Positions 25,898 to 34,449 of a stretch of DNA of 55,734 bases are shown piece after piece. Source of the stretch: Elusimicrobia bacterium UBA4817 (lineage in GTDB: Bacteria > Elusimicrobiota > UBA8919). The position numbers and the translations under genes were made by a program. The stretch is taken from positions 1 to 55,734 of the forward strand of contig DHFT01000055.1 of NCBI GenBank assembly GCA_002402375.1. Reading direction: 5' to 3'. The stretch's first letter is position 1. Every line of letters starts with the position of its first letter. The notes under the pieces were generated by a model. The model was given only the letters and a program-made list of their open reading frames with translations, searched no databases and had not been told where the DNA came from.

Positions 25898-27658
25898 ATG
25901 CTAAAAGGCGAAGTCCCGCGCACGACGCGGGGAAAAATTGTGAAGGTGTCGGGACCTCTGGTCGTAGCGGAAGGACTTGAGAATGTCAGGATGTACGAGG
26001 TGGTCAGGGTCGGCGAGAAAAAATTAATAGGCGAGGTGCTTGAATTAAAAGACAATTTTGCTTCAATTCAGGTTTATGAGGAAACATCCGGAATAGGTCC
26101 GGGCGAGCCGGTGTTTGCAACAGGTTCGCCTCTTTCCGTAGAGTTGGGGCCGGGTCTTATCGGTTCTATTTTTGACGGTATTCAGAGGCCGCTGGATATT
26201 ATTTCAAACACCTTTGGAGATTTTATCGCCCGCGGAATTGATGTTCCCGCACTTAACAGAGTTAAAAAATGGCATTTTTCTCCCGTATTAAAAAAAGGAG
26301 ACACGGTGCTCGCCGGCGATATTTTAGGCGAGGTTCAGGAGACATCGCTTATTAAACAAAAAATAATGGTGCCTGCCGGAGTTGAGGGAAAAATAATAAA
26401 AATCTCAAAAGGTAATTTTACGGTTGAAGAGACCGTTGCGGAAATAAACTCGCCGAAAACGGAAACGGTTCATAAAGTTTCTTTGATGCAAAAATGGCCG
26501 GTAAGAAAACCGCGGCTTTACCGCGAAAAACTTCCGCCGACGGAAATGCTTATTACCGGGCAAAGGGTTATTGATACATTTTTTCCCGTTGCAAAAGGAG
26601 GCACAGCTTGTATTCCCGGACCTTTCGGAAGCGGTAAGACCGTCGTTCAGCATCAGATTTCCAAATGGTCGGACGCCGACATAATAGTTTTTGTCGGTTG
26701 CGGCGAAAGAGGAAACGAGATGGCGGATGTGCTTCTTGAATTTCCACAGTTAAAAGACCCGAAAACAAACGAGCCGCTTATTAAAAGAACGGTTCTTATA
26801 GCGAACACGTCAAATATGCCGGTTGCCGCCCGGGAATCCTCCGTCTATACGGGTATCACCATCGCGGAATATTTCCGGGATATGGGCTATACCGTCGCAC
26901 TTATGGCCGACTCAACCAGCCGTTGGGCGGAAGCGTTGCGGGAAATTTCGGGTCGTCTTGAAGAGATGCCCGGCGACGAGGGCTATCCCGCTTATCTTTC
27001 CACCCGTCTTGCGGAATTTTACGAGCGGGCGGGTTGTGTAATCTGTTCGGGAAGCGATGGCCGGCTCGGCGCCTTAACGATTATCGGTTCCGTTTCTCCT
27101 CCCGGCGGCGACCTGTCCGACCCGGTTGTTCAGGCGACTTTGAGGATTGTAAAGGTCTTCTGGTCTTTGGAGGATAAACTTGCATTCGCCCGCCATTTTC
27201 CGGCAATCTCATGGCTTAGAAGTTATTCGCTTTATGTTGATTCATTTTCTTCATATCTGGCAAAAAATATAGCAGGTGATTTCTTATCGTATAGAAAAAC
27301 TGCTCTCCGGATTTTACAGGAGGAGTCATCGCTTGAAGAAATTGTCCGTCTTGTGGGAATTGAGGCGCTTACTCCGTCGGAGCGGCTTATTTTGGTGACC
27401 GCAAAATCAATAAGAGAGGATTTTTTACATCAGGTTGCATTTGACCCCGAGGACACTTACACAGCGTTGAAAACTCAATACAGGATGCTGAAAATTATAA
27501 TTCTCCTTCACAATACATCCGAAAAACTTTTGTCCGACGGGGCAACGCTTGACGAAATTGCCTTTTCGGACGTGAGGGAAAGAATCGCGAGAATGAAATT
27601 TTTCAAGGATGATGATTGGGAAAAATTTGATTTATTGGAAAAAGAGGTGCAAAAATGA
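25898..27658 (+). CDS. V-type ATPase catalytic subunit A
   Basis: 586-residue ATP-hydrolysing subunit. GKIVKVSGPLVVAEGL opens the beta barrel; the Walker A motif GPFGSGKT lies near residue 241; the A-subunit bulge region, GCGERGNEM, ADSTSRWAEALREISGRLEEMPG and SPPGGDLSDPV follow. The start at 25898 is preferred over 25817, whose extra residues are read from the palindromes. This is the last ATPase gene here: the usual B and D genes do not follow, and a repeat plus the microcompartment locus begins instead. Confidence 0.95.
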   Translation: MLKGEVPRTTRGKIVKVSGPLVVAEGLENVRMYEVVRVGEKKLIGEVLELKDNFASIQVYEETSGIGPGEPVFATGSPLSVELGPGLIGSIFDGIQRPLDIISNTFGDFIARGIDVPALNRVKKWHFSPVLKKGDTVLAGDILGEVQETSLIKQKIMVPAGVEGKIIKISKGNFTVEETVAEINSPKTETVHKVSLMQKWPVRKPRLYREKLPPTEMLITGQRVIDTFFPVAKGGTACIPGPFGSGKTVVQHQISKWSDADIIVFVGCGERGNEMADVLLEFPQLKDPKTNEPLIKRTVLIANTSNMPVAARESSVYTGITIAEYFRDMGYTVALMADSTSRWAEALREISGRLEEMPGDEGYPAYLSTRLAEFYERAGCVICSGSDGRLGALTIIGSVSPPGGDLSDPVVQATLRIVKVFWSLEDKLAFARHFPAISWLRSYSLYVDSFSSYLAKNIAGDFLSYRKTALRILQEESSLEEIVRLVGIEALTPSERLILVTAKSIREDFLHQVAFDPEDTYTALKTQYRMLKIIILLHNTSEKLLSDGATLDEIAFSDVRERIARMKFFKDDDWEKFDLLEKEVQK

Positions 27659-27660
27659 AT

Positions 27661-27806
27661 GTCGCTCGGCAGTAAATTTCTTTGATAATCGCTCGGGAAT
27701 TGTCTCGCAGAACCGCGTCCCGCCTGTGCGGGCGCTCTCACTCGGTCGGCTGAATGTTTTAAGCCGACCTCCGTGAAGTTCTGCTCAACAACACCCTCGC
27801 TATGCA
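27661..27806 (+). repeat. Dispersed repeat R, copy 3 (composite)
   Basis: Begins GTCGCTCGGCAGTAAATTTC like copy 1, then runs into CGGGAATTGTCTCGCAGAA and GAAGTTCTGCTCAACAAC, which match copy 4 at 33424-33540. It separates ATPase A from the first pentamer gene. Confidence 0.85.
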
Positions 27807-27822
27807 ATAAAATGGAGTTATT

Positions 27823-28122
27823 ATGCAATTTGCTCGTATAATTGGCAATGTTGTTTGCACGCGAAAAGATGATAAACTTGTCGGCACAAAACTTTTGATG
27901 GTCCAGCCGGTCTCTATTGAAGGCGAACCTAAAGGAAATCAACTTGTTGCCGTTGATGCCGTCGGTGCCGGCGAAGGCGAACTTGTGCTTATTGTAGCCG
28001 GTTCATCCGCCCGTCAGACAAAACGGACGGAAGGCAATCCGGTGGACGCTACAATAATGGCAATCGTTGATTTTATTGAAAAAGACGGCAAGGTTGTCTT
28101 CAAAAAAAGTGCAGACAAATGA
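27823..28122 (+). CDS. Microcompartment pentamer vertex protein (EutN/CcmL), copy 1
   Basis: 99 residues. FARIIGNVVCTRKDDKLVGTKLLMVQPV and VDAVGAGEGELVLIVAGSSARQT are the EutN/CcmL signatures. Pentamers of this family cap the corners of the polyhedral shell. Two further copies lie at 35218 and 35621. A heptamer inverted repeat separates it from the aldehyde dehydrogenase. Confidence 0.94.
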   Translation: MQFARIIGNVVCTRKDDKLVGTKLLMVQPVSIEGEPKGNQLVAVDAVGAGEGELVLIVAGSSARQTKRTEGNPVDATIMAIVDFIEKDGKVVFKKSADK

Positions 28123-28125
28123 GGC

Positions 28126-28203
28126 AGGTAAAAGGTATAAATTAAAGGTTAAAATTTTAAACCTTCAACCTTATTTTAATTTTTAACCTTTAACCTTTAA
28201 CTT
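28126..28203. repeat. Heptamer-type inverted repeat between eutN and the aldehyde dehydrogenase gene
   Basis: The left side has AGGTAAA-like purine units and the right side has TTAACCT pyrimidine units repeating every seven bases. TTAAAGGTTAAAA (28142-28154) and TTTTAACCTTTAA (28181-28193) are perfect complements. The transcript could form a hairpin inside the operon. Confidence 0.85.
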
Positions 28204-28212
28204 GGTTTTCTT

Positions 28213-29637
28213 ATGGAACTAAACGAAAAAGACGTTTCACTAATCGTTGCCGAAGTAATTAAACGGCTCAATGATTCCGACGAAAAAATAAATATCACGC
28301 CGTCCTATTCCGCTGGTCCTGTTTTTAATAATTTAGATGAATGTATATCTGCTTCGGAAATCTCTCAGAAAATTTTGTGGGATTTGGGGCTTGAAAAACG
28401 GAAAAAAATTATTCAGGCGATAAGAGATGTATCGGTGAAAAATGCCGAGCGTCTTGCCAGAATGATTGTTGACGAAACAAAAATGGGCAGATGGGAGGAT
28501 AAGGTTCAAAAAAATCTTCTTGCTGCGGAAAAAACACCCGGTGTTGAGGATTTGCAGCCAACTGCTTTCACCGGTGACCGCGGTCTTACGCTTGTGGAGA
28601 ATGCGCCTTACGGGATAATCGCAGCAGTTACGCCATCAACAAATCCGGCATCAACAATAATTAATAATGCGATTTCAATAATTGCCGCCGGTAATTCCGT
28701 AATTTTTGCACCTCATCCTGCAGCGAAAAATTGTTCGCTGGAGACGATAAAAATTTTGAATGATGCAATCATTTCCACCGGCGGACCTTCGGCTTTGATT
28801 TCAACGGTCAATCCGCCGTCAATAGAATTCACCCAGTCGTTATTAAAGCATCCGAAAGTGAAATTGAATCTCGTTACCGGTGGTCCTGCAATCGTAAAAG
28901 TAGCGATGTCCGTCGGTAAAAAGACAATCGCCGCCGGTCCGGGGAACCCCCCATGCATCGTTGATGAAACCGCGATAGTGGAAAAAGCGGCTGTGGATAT
29001 GGTTTCAAGCGCAAGTTTTGATAACGGAATTTTATGCACGGCGGAAAAAGAGACGCTTGTCGTTGCGGATGTCTTTGAACGATTTTTATCTGCGATGAGA
29101 AAAGACAATCGTGTTTACGAACTCTCATCAAAACAAATGGACGAACTTGCAAAAATTGTCATAAAAGAACCCGGCGGAAAATGCAAAGAAGGCGTTATGA
29201 ACCGTGACTATGTCGGAAGAAACGCATCTGTTATTGCAAAAGCAATCGGGCTGGACATTTCCGACGGTATTCGCCTCCTTTGGGGTGTTGTTGATAAAGA
29301 GCATCCATTCGTGTGGACGGAGCAACTTATGCCGGTTATGCCCGTTGTCAAAATGAAAGATGTTGCCGAAGCGATAGAATTCGGCATTGAAATTGAGGGT
29401 GGCAATCACCACACATTTATAATGCATTCTTTGAACGTGGCGAACCTTACGAAGATGGCACGCAAGTGTCAGGGTTCCATCTTTGTTAAAAATGGTCCTT
29501 CGTATATGGGGCTCGGAATGGGCGAGGGCTATGCCGCGCTTTCAATCGCAACCCCGACGGGCGACGGTCTGGTAAAAGCCAGAAATTTCACAAGACCGCT
29601 TCGTTGCGTTTTGGTTGATTATTTCAGGATAGCATAA
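28213..29637 (+). CDS. CoA-acylating aldehyde dehydrogenase of the microcompartment (EutE/PduP-like)
   Basis: 474 residues. Oxidises a short aldehyde, most likely acetaldehyde from DeoC, to acyl-CoA with NAD+. Motifs: VTPSTNPASTIINN, LVTGGPAIVKVA, and the catalytic Cys in FDNGILCTAEKE near residue 275. The N-terminal helix ELNEKDVSLIVAEVIKRL is amphipathic and separated by a polar linker, like a shell-targeting peptide. It lies between a pentamer gene and the PduS-like gene, with two bases to the latter. Confidence 0.93.
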   Translation: MELNEKDVSLIVAEVIKRLNDSDEKINITPSYSAGPVFNNLDECISASEISQKILWDLGLEKRKKIIQAIRDVSVKNAERLARMIVDETKMGRWEDKVQKNLLAAEKTPGVEDLQPTAFTGDRGLTLVENAPYGIIAAVTPSTNPASTIINNAISIIAAGNSVIFAPHPAAKNCSLETIKILNDAIISTGGPSALISTVNPPSIEFTQSLLKHPKVKLNLVTGGPAIVKVAMSVGKKTIAAGPGNPPCIVDETAIVEKAAVDMVSSASFDNGILCTAEKETLVVADVFERFLSAMRKDNRVYELSSKQMDELAKIVIKEPGGKCKEGVMNRDYVGRNASVIAKAIGLDISDGIRLLWGVVDKEHPFVWTEQLMPVMPVVKMKDVAEAIEFGIEIEGGNHHTFIMHSLNVANLTKMARKCQGSIFVKNGPSYMGLGMGEGYAALSIATPTGDGLVKARNFTRPLRCVLVDYFRIA

Positions 29638-29639
29638 AA

Positions 29640-30941
29640 ATGAATATAGTTGAACTTGTTAAAAACGCGGGTGTTGTGGGCGCTGGCGGTGCGGGTTTCC
29701 CGACGCATATTAAACTTTCCGCGAAAGTTGATACCGTTATTGCAAACGGCGCCGAGTGCGAGCCGCTTTTAAGGTGCGACCAGCAGATGATGGCTCTTTA
29801 TGCCGAGCGAGTTGTGCGCGGCATTCAATTAGTAGTTGAATCCACCGGCGCAAAAAACGGCATAATCGCCTTAAAGGAAAAATATCATAAAGCGACAGAA
29901 TCATTAGAGCGGGAAATATCAAAACTTTCTCAAAAAAATATTTCAATTTTTCATCTTGGCAATTTTTATCCCGCCGGCGACGAATTTGTTCTGGTTTATG
30001 AAGTAACCGGAAAAATTATCCCCGAAGGCGGGCTGCCGCTGGATGTCGGGCTCGTCGTTGATAATGTAGTTACCCTGATGAACATAGCAAATGCCGTTGA
30101 CGGAAAACCTGTTACCGATAGACCTCTTACGGTTTGCGGCTCGGTAAAAAATCCGCTTACCGCTTTTTTTCCGGTAGGAACGCTTATTTCCGAGGTCATA
30201 AAATTTGCCGGCGGTTCGCCACTTGCGGAATACACCGTGCTGGACGGCGGTCCTATGATGGGAACGATTGTTCCGGAGAATGCATCAATTACAAAAAAAA
30301 CATCGGGAATACTTGTGCTTCCGTCTGACAGCGAAGTCGTCTATCAGAAATCAAACAAGCATGCGGTTAAACAAATAAAAAGCGCCTGCGAGCAGTGTCA
30401 GGACTGCACGGAAATTTGTCCGAGATTTTTATTGGGTCACGGGCTTGAATGTCATAAAATTCAGCGTTCAACCTCTGCCGGATTGCAGGATAACATCACG
30501 ATGGCGTTTATGTGTTGCGAATGCGGGCTTTGCGATTGGGTCTGCCCCGTGAAACTTCTGCCCCGACGGATAAATCAGGAAAGCAAAAAGTTACTTTTCA
30601 AACAGGGAATAAAAAATCCGCATCATAAAACTCCGCCGGCAGTTCACCCGATGAGAGAGTACCGGAGAGTTCCTATTGAAAGGGTTTTGGGTCGGCTGGA
30701 TTTAATTAAATATGATAAGCCCGCACCTTTTACGGATAAAAAATTTGATATTTCAGAAGTTAAAATTCCACTTCGCCAGAATGCCGGAGTTTCTGCAGAA
30801 GCCATAGTCAAAGTTGGTGATGTTGTAAAGAAAGGACAACTCATAGCGAAAATTCCGGAAGGGAAACTGTCGGCGAACATTCACGCATCTATAGACGGTA
30901 AAGTTACCGAAGTGAGCAATTTCATAAAAATTGAGAGGTAA
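29640..30941 (+). CDS. PduS/RnfC-like flavo-iron-sulfur protein
   Basis: 433 residues. GVVGAGGAGFPTHIK is the FMN/NAD-binding motif of the Nqo1/RnfC family; the SLBB region follows. Two 4Fe-4S sites are seen in CEQCQDCTEICP and CCECGLCDWVCP (about residues 255-310). The C-terminal lipoyl-like domain ends the protein (VKVGDVVKKGQLIAKI). In Pdu systems PduS reduces cobalamin; no cobalamin enzyme is present here, so recycling of NADH or passing electrons to the shell is more likely (inference). Confidence 0.9.
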   Translation: MNIVELVKNAGVVGAGGAGFPTHIKLSAKVDTVIANGAECEPLLRCDQQMMALYAERVVRGIQLVVESTGAKNGIIALKEKYHKATESLEREISKLSQKNISIFHLGNFYPAGDEFVLVYEVTGKIIPEGGLPLDVGLVVDNVVTLMNIANAVDGKPVTDRPLTVCGSVKNPLTAFFPVGTLISEVIKFAGGSPLAEYTVLDGGPMMGTIVPENASITKKTSGILVLPSDSEVVYQKSNKHAVKQIKSACEQCQDCTEICPRFLLGHGLECHKIQRSTSAGLQDNITMAFMCCECGLCDWVCPVKLLPRRINQESKKLLFKQGIKNPHHKTPPAVHPMREYRRVPIERVLGRLDLIKYDKPAPFTDKKFDISEVKIPLRQNAGVSAEAIVKVGDVVKKGQLIAKIPEGKLSANIHASIDGKVTEVSNFIKIER

Positions 30942-30944
30942 TTT

Positions 30945-31499
30945 ATGATTCAGCCGGCGATAGGATTTATTGAGACGAATTCAATTGCAAAAGGGATAGA
31001 GGCGTCGGATGCCATGATGAAGGTGGCAAACGTTGAACTGATAGACGCTTATGCCATCTGTCCGGGCAAATATCTGGTTTTTATAACCGGTCCGCTTGCC
31101 GATGTGCATCCGTCGGTGGACCTCGGCGCCGAGACGGCGGGTGTTACTCTTATAGATAAATTTGTAATACCGAACGTCAATCAGCAAATTGTTCCCGCTA
31201 TTCTCGGCACTTCCAAAGTTGAAAATTTTGAGGCGGTCGGCATAATAGAAACGTTTACGGTCGCAAGTTGTATCCGCGCCTCGGATGCCGCCGCAAAAGC
31301 CGCAAAAATTTCTTTGATAGAAATTCGTCTGGCAAAAGGCCTGGGCGGAAAATCATTTGTCACGCTTTGTTCCGACGATGTCGGCGCCGTCCGTTCCGCA
31401 GTCAATGCCGGCTGTGAGTTAATAAAAGACGAAGGCGTCTTAATCAGCCGTGTGGTAATTCCAAAAGCCCATCAGGAATTAAGAAGGACATTGTTGTGA
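30945..31499 (+). CDS. Tandem-domain shell protein (BMC-T, PduT-like)
   Basis: 184 residues with two BMC domains: IGFIETNSIAKGIEASDAMMKVA (residues 6-28) and VGIIETFTVASCIRASDAAAKAA (about 97-119). They would form pseudohexameric trimers in the shell. C39 in AICPGKY lies where PduT places the cysteine that binds a pore Fe-S cluster. The PduS-like gene three bases upstream fits an electron-conducting shell pair. The stop overlaps the next gene as GTGA. Confidence 0.92.
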   Translation: MIQPAIGFIETNSIAKGIEASDAMMKVANVELIDAYAICPGKYLVFITGPLADVHPSVDLGAETAGVTLIDKFVIPNVNQQIVPAILGTSKVENFEAVGIIETFTVASCIRASDAAAKAAKISLIEIRLAKGLGGKSFVTLCSDDVGAVRSAVNAGCELIKDEGVLISRVVIPKAHQELRRTLL

Positions 31500-32956
31500 A
31501 AAAATATTATTTTTCAATTTTGTTTCTCGTTATGTTTTATCAAATTGCTAATTCATTGGAAAATACTTCATACAGAATTCAGACGCTCGGCAGTGATTTT
31601 CAGGGTATTATTGACGATGAATATACCGATATTCTGGCAAATCCGGCACGATTGAATGCAGTTGATAAAAAACAGGTTTATGTAAAAGCTGCTTCTCCGC
31701 TTACAGTTGGTTATATGACAAGTAAATTCGGTTGTCTTGTGGAAGGTTATGAATCATTAAATCAAAGAGAAAATAGAGATGAACGATCTATTATGTATAC
31801 TTGGGCGCCTACAGTAAAACACAGCAGTGATAATCTAACAACATATAAAACACAAAATGAAACGCTTGATTTCCTATTCTTTAAACCCATCAATAAAGGC
31901 AAAATTTCTTCAGGCATTGGATTTTTTGGATCAAAAAATAATTATGTTTATAATAATTCGCCAGATAATAGATATAACTGGCATAATGCTGGTGAACAAG
32001 ATATAAAATATATTGACTTGTCAACGACTAAAATAATTGGGTTGCATAGTTCTATCAGTAAATACCAAACTAATATAGAAAATATTTCCGGCAAGATGGT
32101 TGGAGGTTTTTATAAACAAGATAAACATAAAAGCAGGGAATTTATATCAACTTTAATTATATTGCAATCTAAAACAAAAAGTAGAAGTTACGAATATAAT
32201 TACAATGATGAAGACCCAGATGGAAATGGAAAAGATAAATGGGGCTATGATATTTCTACTACGCCCTACATTAACTGGGATTCAGCAGAAATAATAAGTA
32301 AATCCCCAGCATCATTTAAATTAGGTGGTGAAGTTGAATATAGAAATAGAACTAATACAAATAATGGACAAAGTGGATTGGTTTTTGGAGTCGCATATCA
32401 GCCCACAAAAACAAAAACGGATGATATTTCAACATTCCAAACTTTTTCTGTGAGAGGAACAACTGTTACTGATGTGGTCAATATTTCTTCCGGAACAACT
32501 GTAAGTGAAGGTAATAAATATAAGTTGTTTCTCGGTTGGGGTAAAAATGTCGGTTTTGTGCAGAATAAATTATTTTTTGCTTTTGCCGGTCGGATGGATG
32601 TCAGTTATGAAGACATAAAGCAGGAAAGCGATGATATTGATACAACTTTAACGGAAAGAAGCAGACAGTTGACGACTAAAATTGCTTTTCCTATGGGTTT
32701 GGAATATTTTTTTTCAAAAATTTTGACATTGCGGATGGGATTTACATATTACATAAATGGTTCATTCAAAGATGAAAATGTCTTAACAGATTCGGAGAAT
32801 AGATATTCTCTGCAAAATAAAAGTATCAGTCAATCAACGAATTATCGTGCAGGATTTGGCATCAACCCGTTTGATTATTTATTGGTAGATTTTACAACTT
32901 CAGGCGATGTATTAAATGCAAATTACTGGAAAGCACAGGTAAAATACAGTTTTTAA
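31496..32956 (+). CDS. Predicted outer-membrane beta-barrel protein, unknown role
   Basis: 486 residues. A signal peptide (MKKYYFSILFLVMFYQIANS) precedes a Gly/Asn/Tyr-rich body with alternating strands and a C-terminal Phe (QVKYSF), as in outer-membrane barrels. The FQGIIDDEYTDILANPARL phrase resembles PorV/FadL-like barrels that list DILANPAxL. It is coupled by GTGA overlap to the shell protein, an odd place for an envelope gene. Codon use looks more AT-rich and less GCC/GGC-biased than its neighbours. Function not recognised. Confidence 0.7.
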   Translation: MKKYYFSILFLVMFYQIANSLENTSYRIQTLGSDFQGIIDDEYTDILANPARLNAVDKKQVYVKAASPLTVGYMTSKFGCLVEGYESLNQRENRDERSIMYTWAPTVKHSSDNLTTYKTQNETLDFLFFKPINKGKISSGIGFFGSKNNYVYNNSPDNRYNWHNAGEQDIKYIDLSTTKIIGLHSSISKYQTNIENISGKMVGGFYKQDKHKSREFISTLIILQSKTKSRSYEYNYNDEDPDGNGKDKWGYDISTTPYINWDSAEIISKSPASFKLGGEVEYRNRTNTNNGQSGLVFGVAYQPTKTKTDDISTFQTFSVRGTTVTDVVNISSGTTVSEGNKYKLFLGWGKNVGFVQNKLFFAFAGRMDVSYEDIKQESDDIDTTLTERSRQLTTKIAFPMGLEYFFSKILTLRMGFTYYINGSFKDENVLTDSENRYSLQNKSISQSTNYRAGFGINPFDYLLVDFTTSGDVLNANYWKAQVKYSF

Positions 32957-32972
32957 AAAGGAAAATTAGTTT

Positions 32973-33422
32973 ATGAACATCATTATCGGTTCCGACCATT
33001 CGGGGTTTAAGTTAAAAGAAAACCTTAAAAAATTTTTGCAGGGGTTGGGTCACAACGTTTTTGATTTCGGATGTTATTCCGAGGAAGCCGTTGATTGGCC
33101 GGATATAGCGTTTTTGGTTGCGGAAGCCGTCGTAAAAAAAGATTACGAAAAAGGCATTTTGATAGACGGCACCGGCGGGGCAATGCCGCTGGCCGCCAAT
33201 AAAGTTCCGGGAATTAGGGCAATCGGTGTCTATAACGAATTGACAGCCAGATTTGCCTCCGAGCATGACGATGCCAATATCTTATGTTTGGGTGCAAAAA
33301 TGGTTGGCGATTTGGAAAATCAGGAAATCGTAAAGGTCTGGCTTGAAACGAAATATGCCGGCGGAAGACATCAGCGCCGTCTGGATAAAGTAGCGGAGAT
33401 AGAAAAAAAATATTCAAAATAA
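32973..33422 (+). CDS. RpiB/LacA-family isomerase paralog lacking the catalytic Cys
   Basis: 149 residues of the ribose-5-phosphate isomerase B fold (IIGSDHSGFKLKENL at the start, RHQRRLDKVAEIE at the end). The catalytic loop, ILICGSGNG in active relatives, reads ILIDGTGGAMPLAANK here: Asp replaces Cys. The Glu used by the mycobacterial type is also absent, while the histidine of SEHDDAN is kept. It may be a non-canonical isomerase or a scaffold partner of the second copy. Such genes occur in sugar-phosphate microcompartment loci. Confidence 0.85.
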   Translation: MNIIIGSDHSGFKLKENLKKFLQGLGHNVFDFGCYSEEAVDWPDIAFLVAEAVVKKDYEKGILIDGTGGAMPLAANKVPGIRAIGVYNELTARFASEHDDANILCLGAKMVGDLENQEIVKVWLETKYAGGRHQRRLDKVAEIEKKYSK

Positions 33423-33423
33423 G

Positions 33424-33540
33424 GTTCGTTCGGGAATTGCTTCGCAGAAACGCCTCGCCTCTGCAGGCGGGCTCGCGCTCGTTTCGCTGAATGTAAATGC
33501 GAAACTCCGCGAAGTTCTGTTCAGCAACTCCCTCGCTCAT
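33424..33540 (+). repeat. Dispersed repeat R, copy 4
   Basis: Shares CGGGAATTG, TCGCAGAA, GCTGAATGT and CGAAGTTCTG with copy 3. It includes a GCCTCTGCAGGC-type palindrome and lies between the two rpiB genes. Confidence 0.8.
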
Positions 33541-33553
33541 CAATATAGATGGT

Positions 33554-33997
33554 ATGAATATGAAAATTGCAATCGGCAGCGACCATCGGGGATTTAGATA
33601 TAAAGCGGAACTGATAAAATATTTGTCAAAAGATTTTGATATAAAAGATTTCGGGACTTTTTCTGAAAACAGTTGCGATTATCCCGATTATGCGGAAAAA
33701 GTTGCGAATGCGGTTGTGTCAAAAAAATATCAGAGAGGAATTTTAATCTGCGGTTCTGGCAACGGGGTGTGCATTGCGGCAAATAAAGTCAAAGGTATCC
33801 GCGCATCAATCGGTTATTCCGTAAAAGCGGCGGAATTTTCAGTAAGGCACAACGCTGCAAACGTCATCTGTTTTTCCGAAGATTTTCCTTTATCAATGAT
33901 TAAAAAAGCAGTTAAAAAATTCCTTGCGGCAAAATTTGAAGGCGGTCGTCATTTAACGAGAATTCAAAAAATAAAAAAAATTGAGGAGGGACAATGA
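33554..33997 (+). CDS. rpiB: Ribose-5-phosphate isomerase B
   Basis: 147 residues (or 145 from the ATG at 33560). Interconverts ribose-5-phosphate and ribulose-5-phosphate, or a related sugar phosphate. The catalytic loop GILICGSGNGVCIAANK has the standard Cys, and RHNAANV carries the ring-opening His. An upstream in-frame ATG at 33497 would read through repeat copy 4 and is rejected. The stop overlaps the next start as ATGA. Confidence 0.9.
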   Translation: MNMKIAIGSDHRGFRYKAELIKYLSKDFDIKDFGTFSENSCDYPDYAEKVANAVVSKKYQRGILICGSGNGVCIAANKVKGIRASIGYSVKAAEFSVRHNAANVICFSEDFPLSMIKKAVKKFLAAKFEGGRHLTRIQKIKKIEEGQ

Positions 33998-34449
33998 GAC
34001 AAGTCAAAAGTAAAAAGTTAAAAGTAAAAAGTTATTGGATTTTTTTCTTACTTGCTTACTCACTTACTCACTTACTCACTTTTTGTTATTCGCAGGATGT
34101 AAATCAACTTGTAGCGGAAGGCAACAAACTTATAAAAGAGAAAAAATATGATGAAGCGATAAAAATACTTTTGGAAGCAAAAAAATCTGACGACAAATCG
34201 CCGCTTCCAGATGTCGCACTCGGAATGATGTTTTTACACAGAGACAGTTTATGGGAAGCCGAAACGCATCTGAAATCTGCCGAAAAACTTGACCCTGAAC
34301 TGTGCGGAATCCAATATACACTCGCACTTCTTTACGAAAAAAAGGGGGAAAAAGAAAAAGCAATTTTATATTGGAATAAACTCGTCAAAAACTCCGATTT
34401 CAAAGAAGTAGCCAAAAAGCACCTTCAGTTTTTAGGAGGTGGGAAATGA
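33994..34449 (+). CDS. Exported TPR protein with heptamer-encoded signal
   Basis: 151 residues. The signal MRQVKSKKLKVKSYWIFF and its apolar core LLAYSLTHLLTFCYSQ are followed by three TPR-like repeats (VNQLVAEGNKLIKEKKYDEAIKILLEA and two more). The charged part comes from AAGTNAA heptamers (34001-34034) and the core from three CTTACTCA octamers (34055-34078). It is coupled to rpiB upstream and to the lipoprotein downstream, both by ATGA. Probable periplasmic scaffold. Confidence 0.8.
   Translation: MRQVKSKKLKVKSYWIFFLLAYSLTHLLTFCYSQDVNQLVAEGNKLIKEKKYDEAIKILLEAKKSDDKSPLPDVALGMMFLHRDSLWEAETHLKSAEKLDPELCGIQYTLALLYEKKGEKEKAILYWNKLVKNSDFKEVAKKHLQFLGGGK
34001..34078 (+). repeat. Purine heptamer array and pyrimidine octamer array in the TPR signal
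   Basis: AAGTCAA, AAGTAAA, AAGTTAA, AAGTAAA and a partial fifth unit at 34001-34034; CTTACTCA three times at 34055-34078. The first encodes K/V/S-rich residues, the second the hydrophobic core. Confidence 0.9.

Noticed and set aside
27991..28020. Inside the first pentamer gene, ATTGTAGCCGGTTCATCC followed by GCCCG resembles the ATTGTAG hairpin repeat at 44204.
   Set aside because: These codons give IVAGSSARQ, which is conserved in the EutN/CcmL family, so the likeness is best explained by chance.
28126..28203. Short regular repeats considered as a CRISPR array.
   Set aside because: Units are seven bases with no unique spacers, and no cas genes are present.
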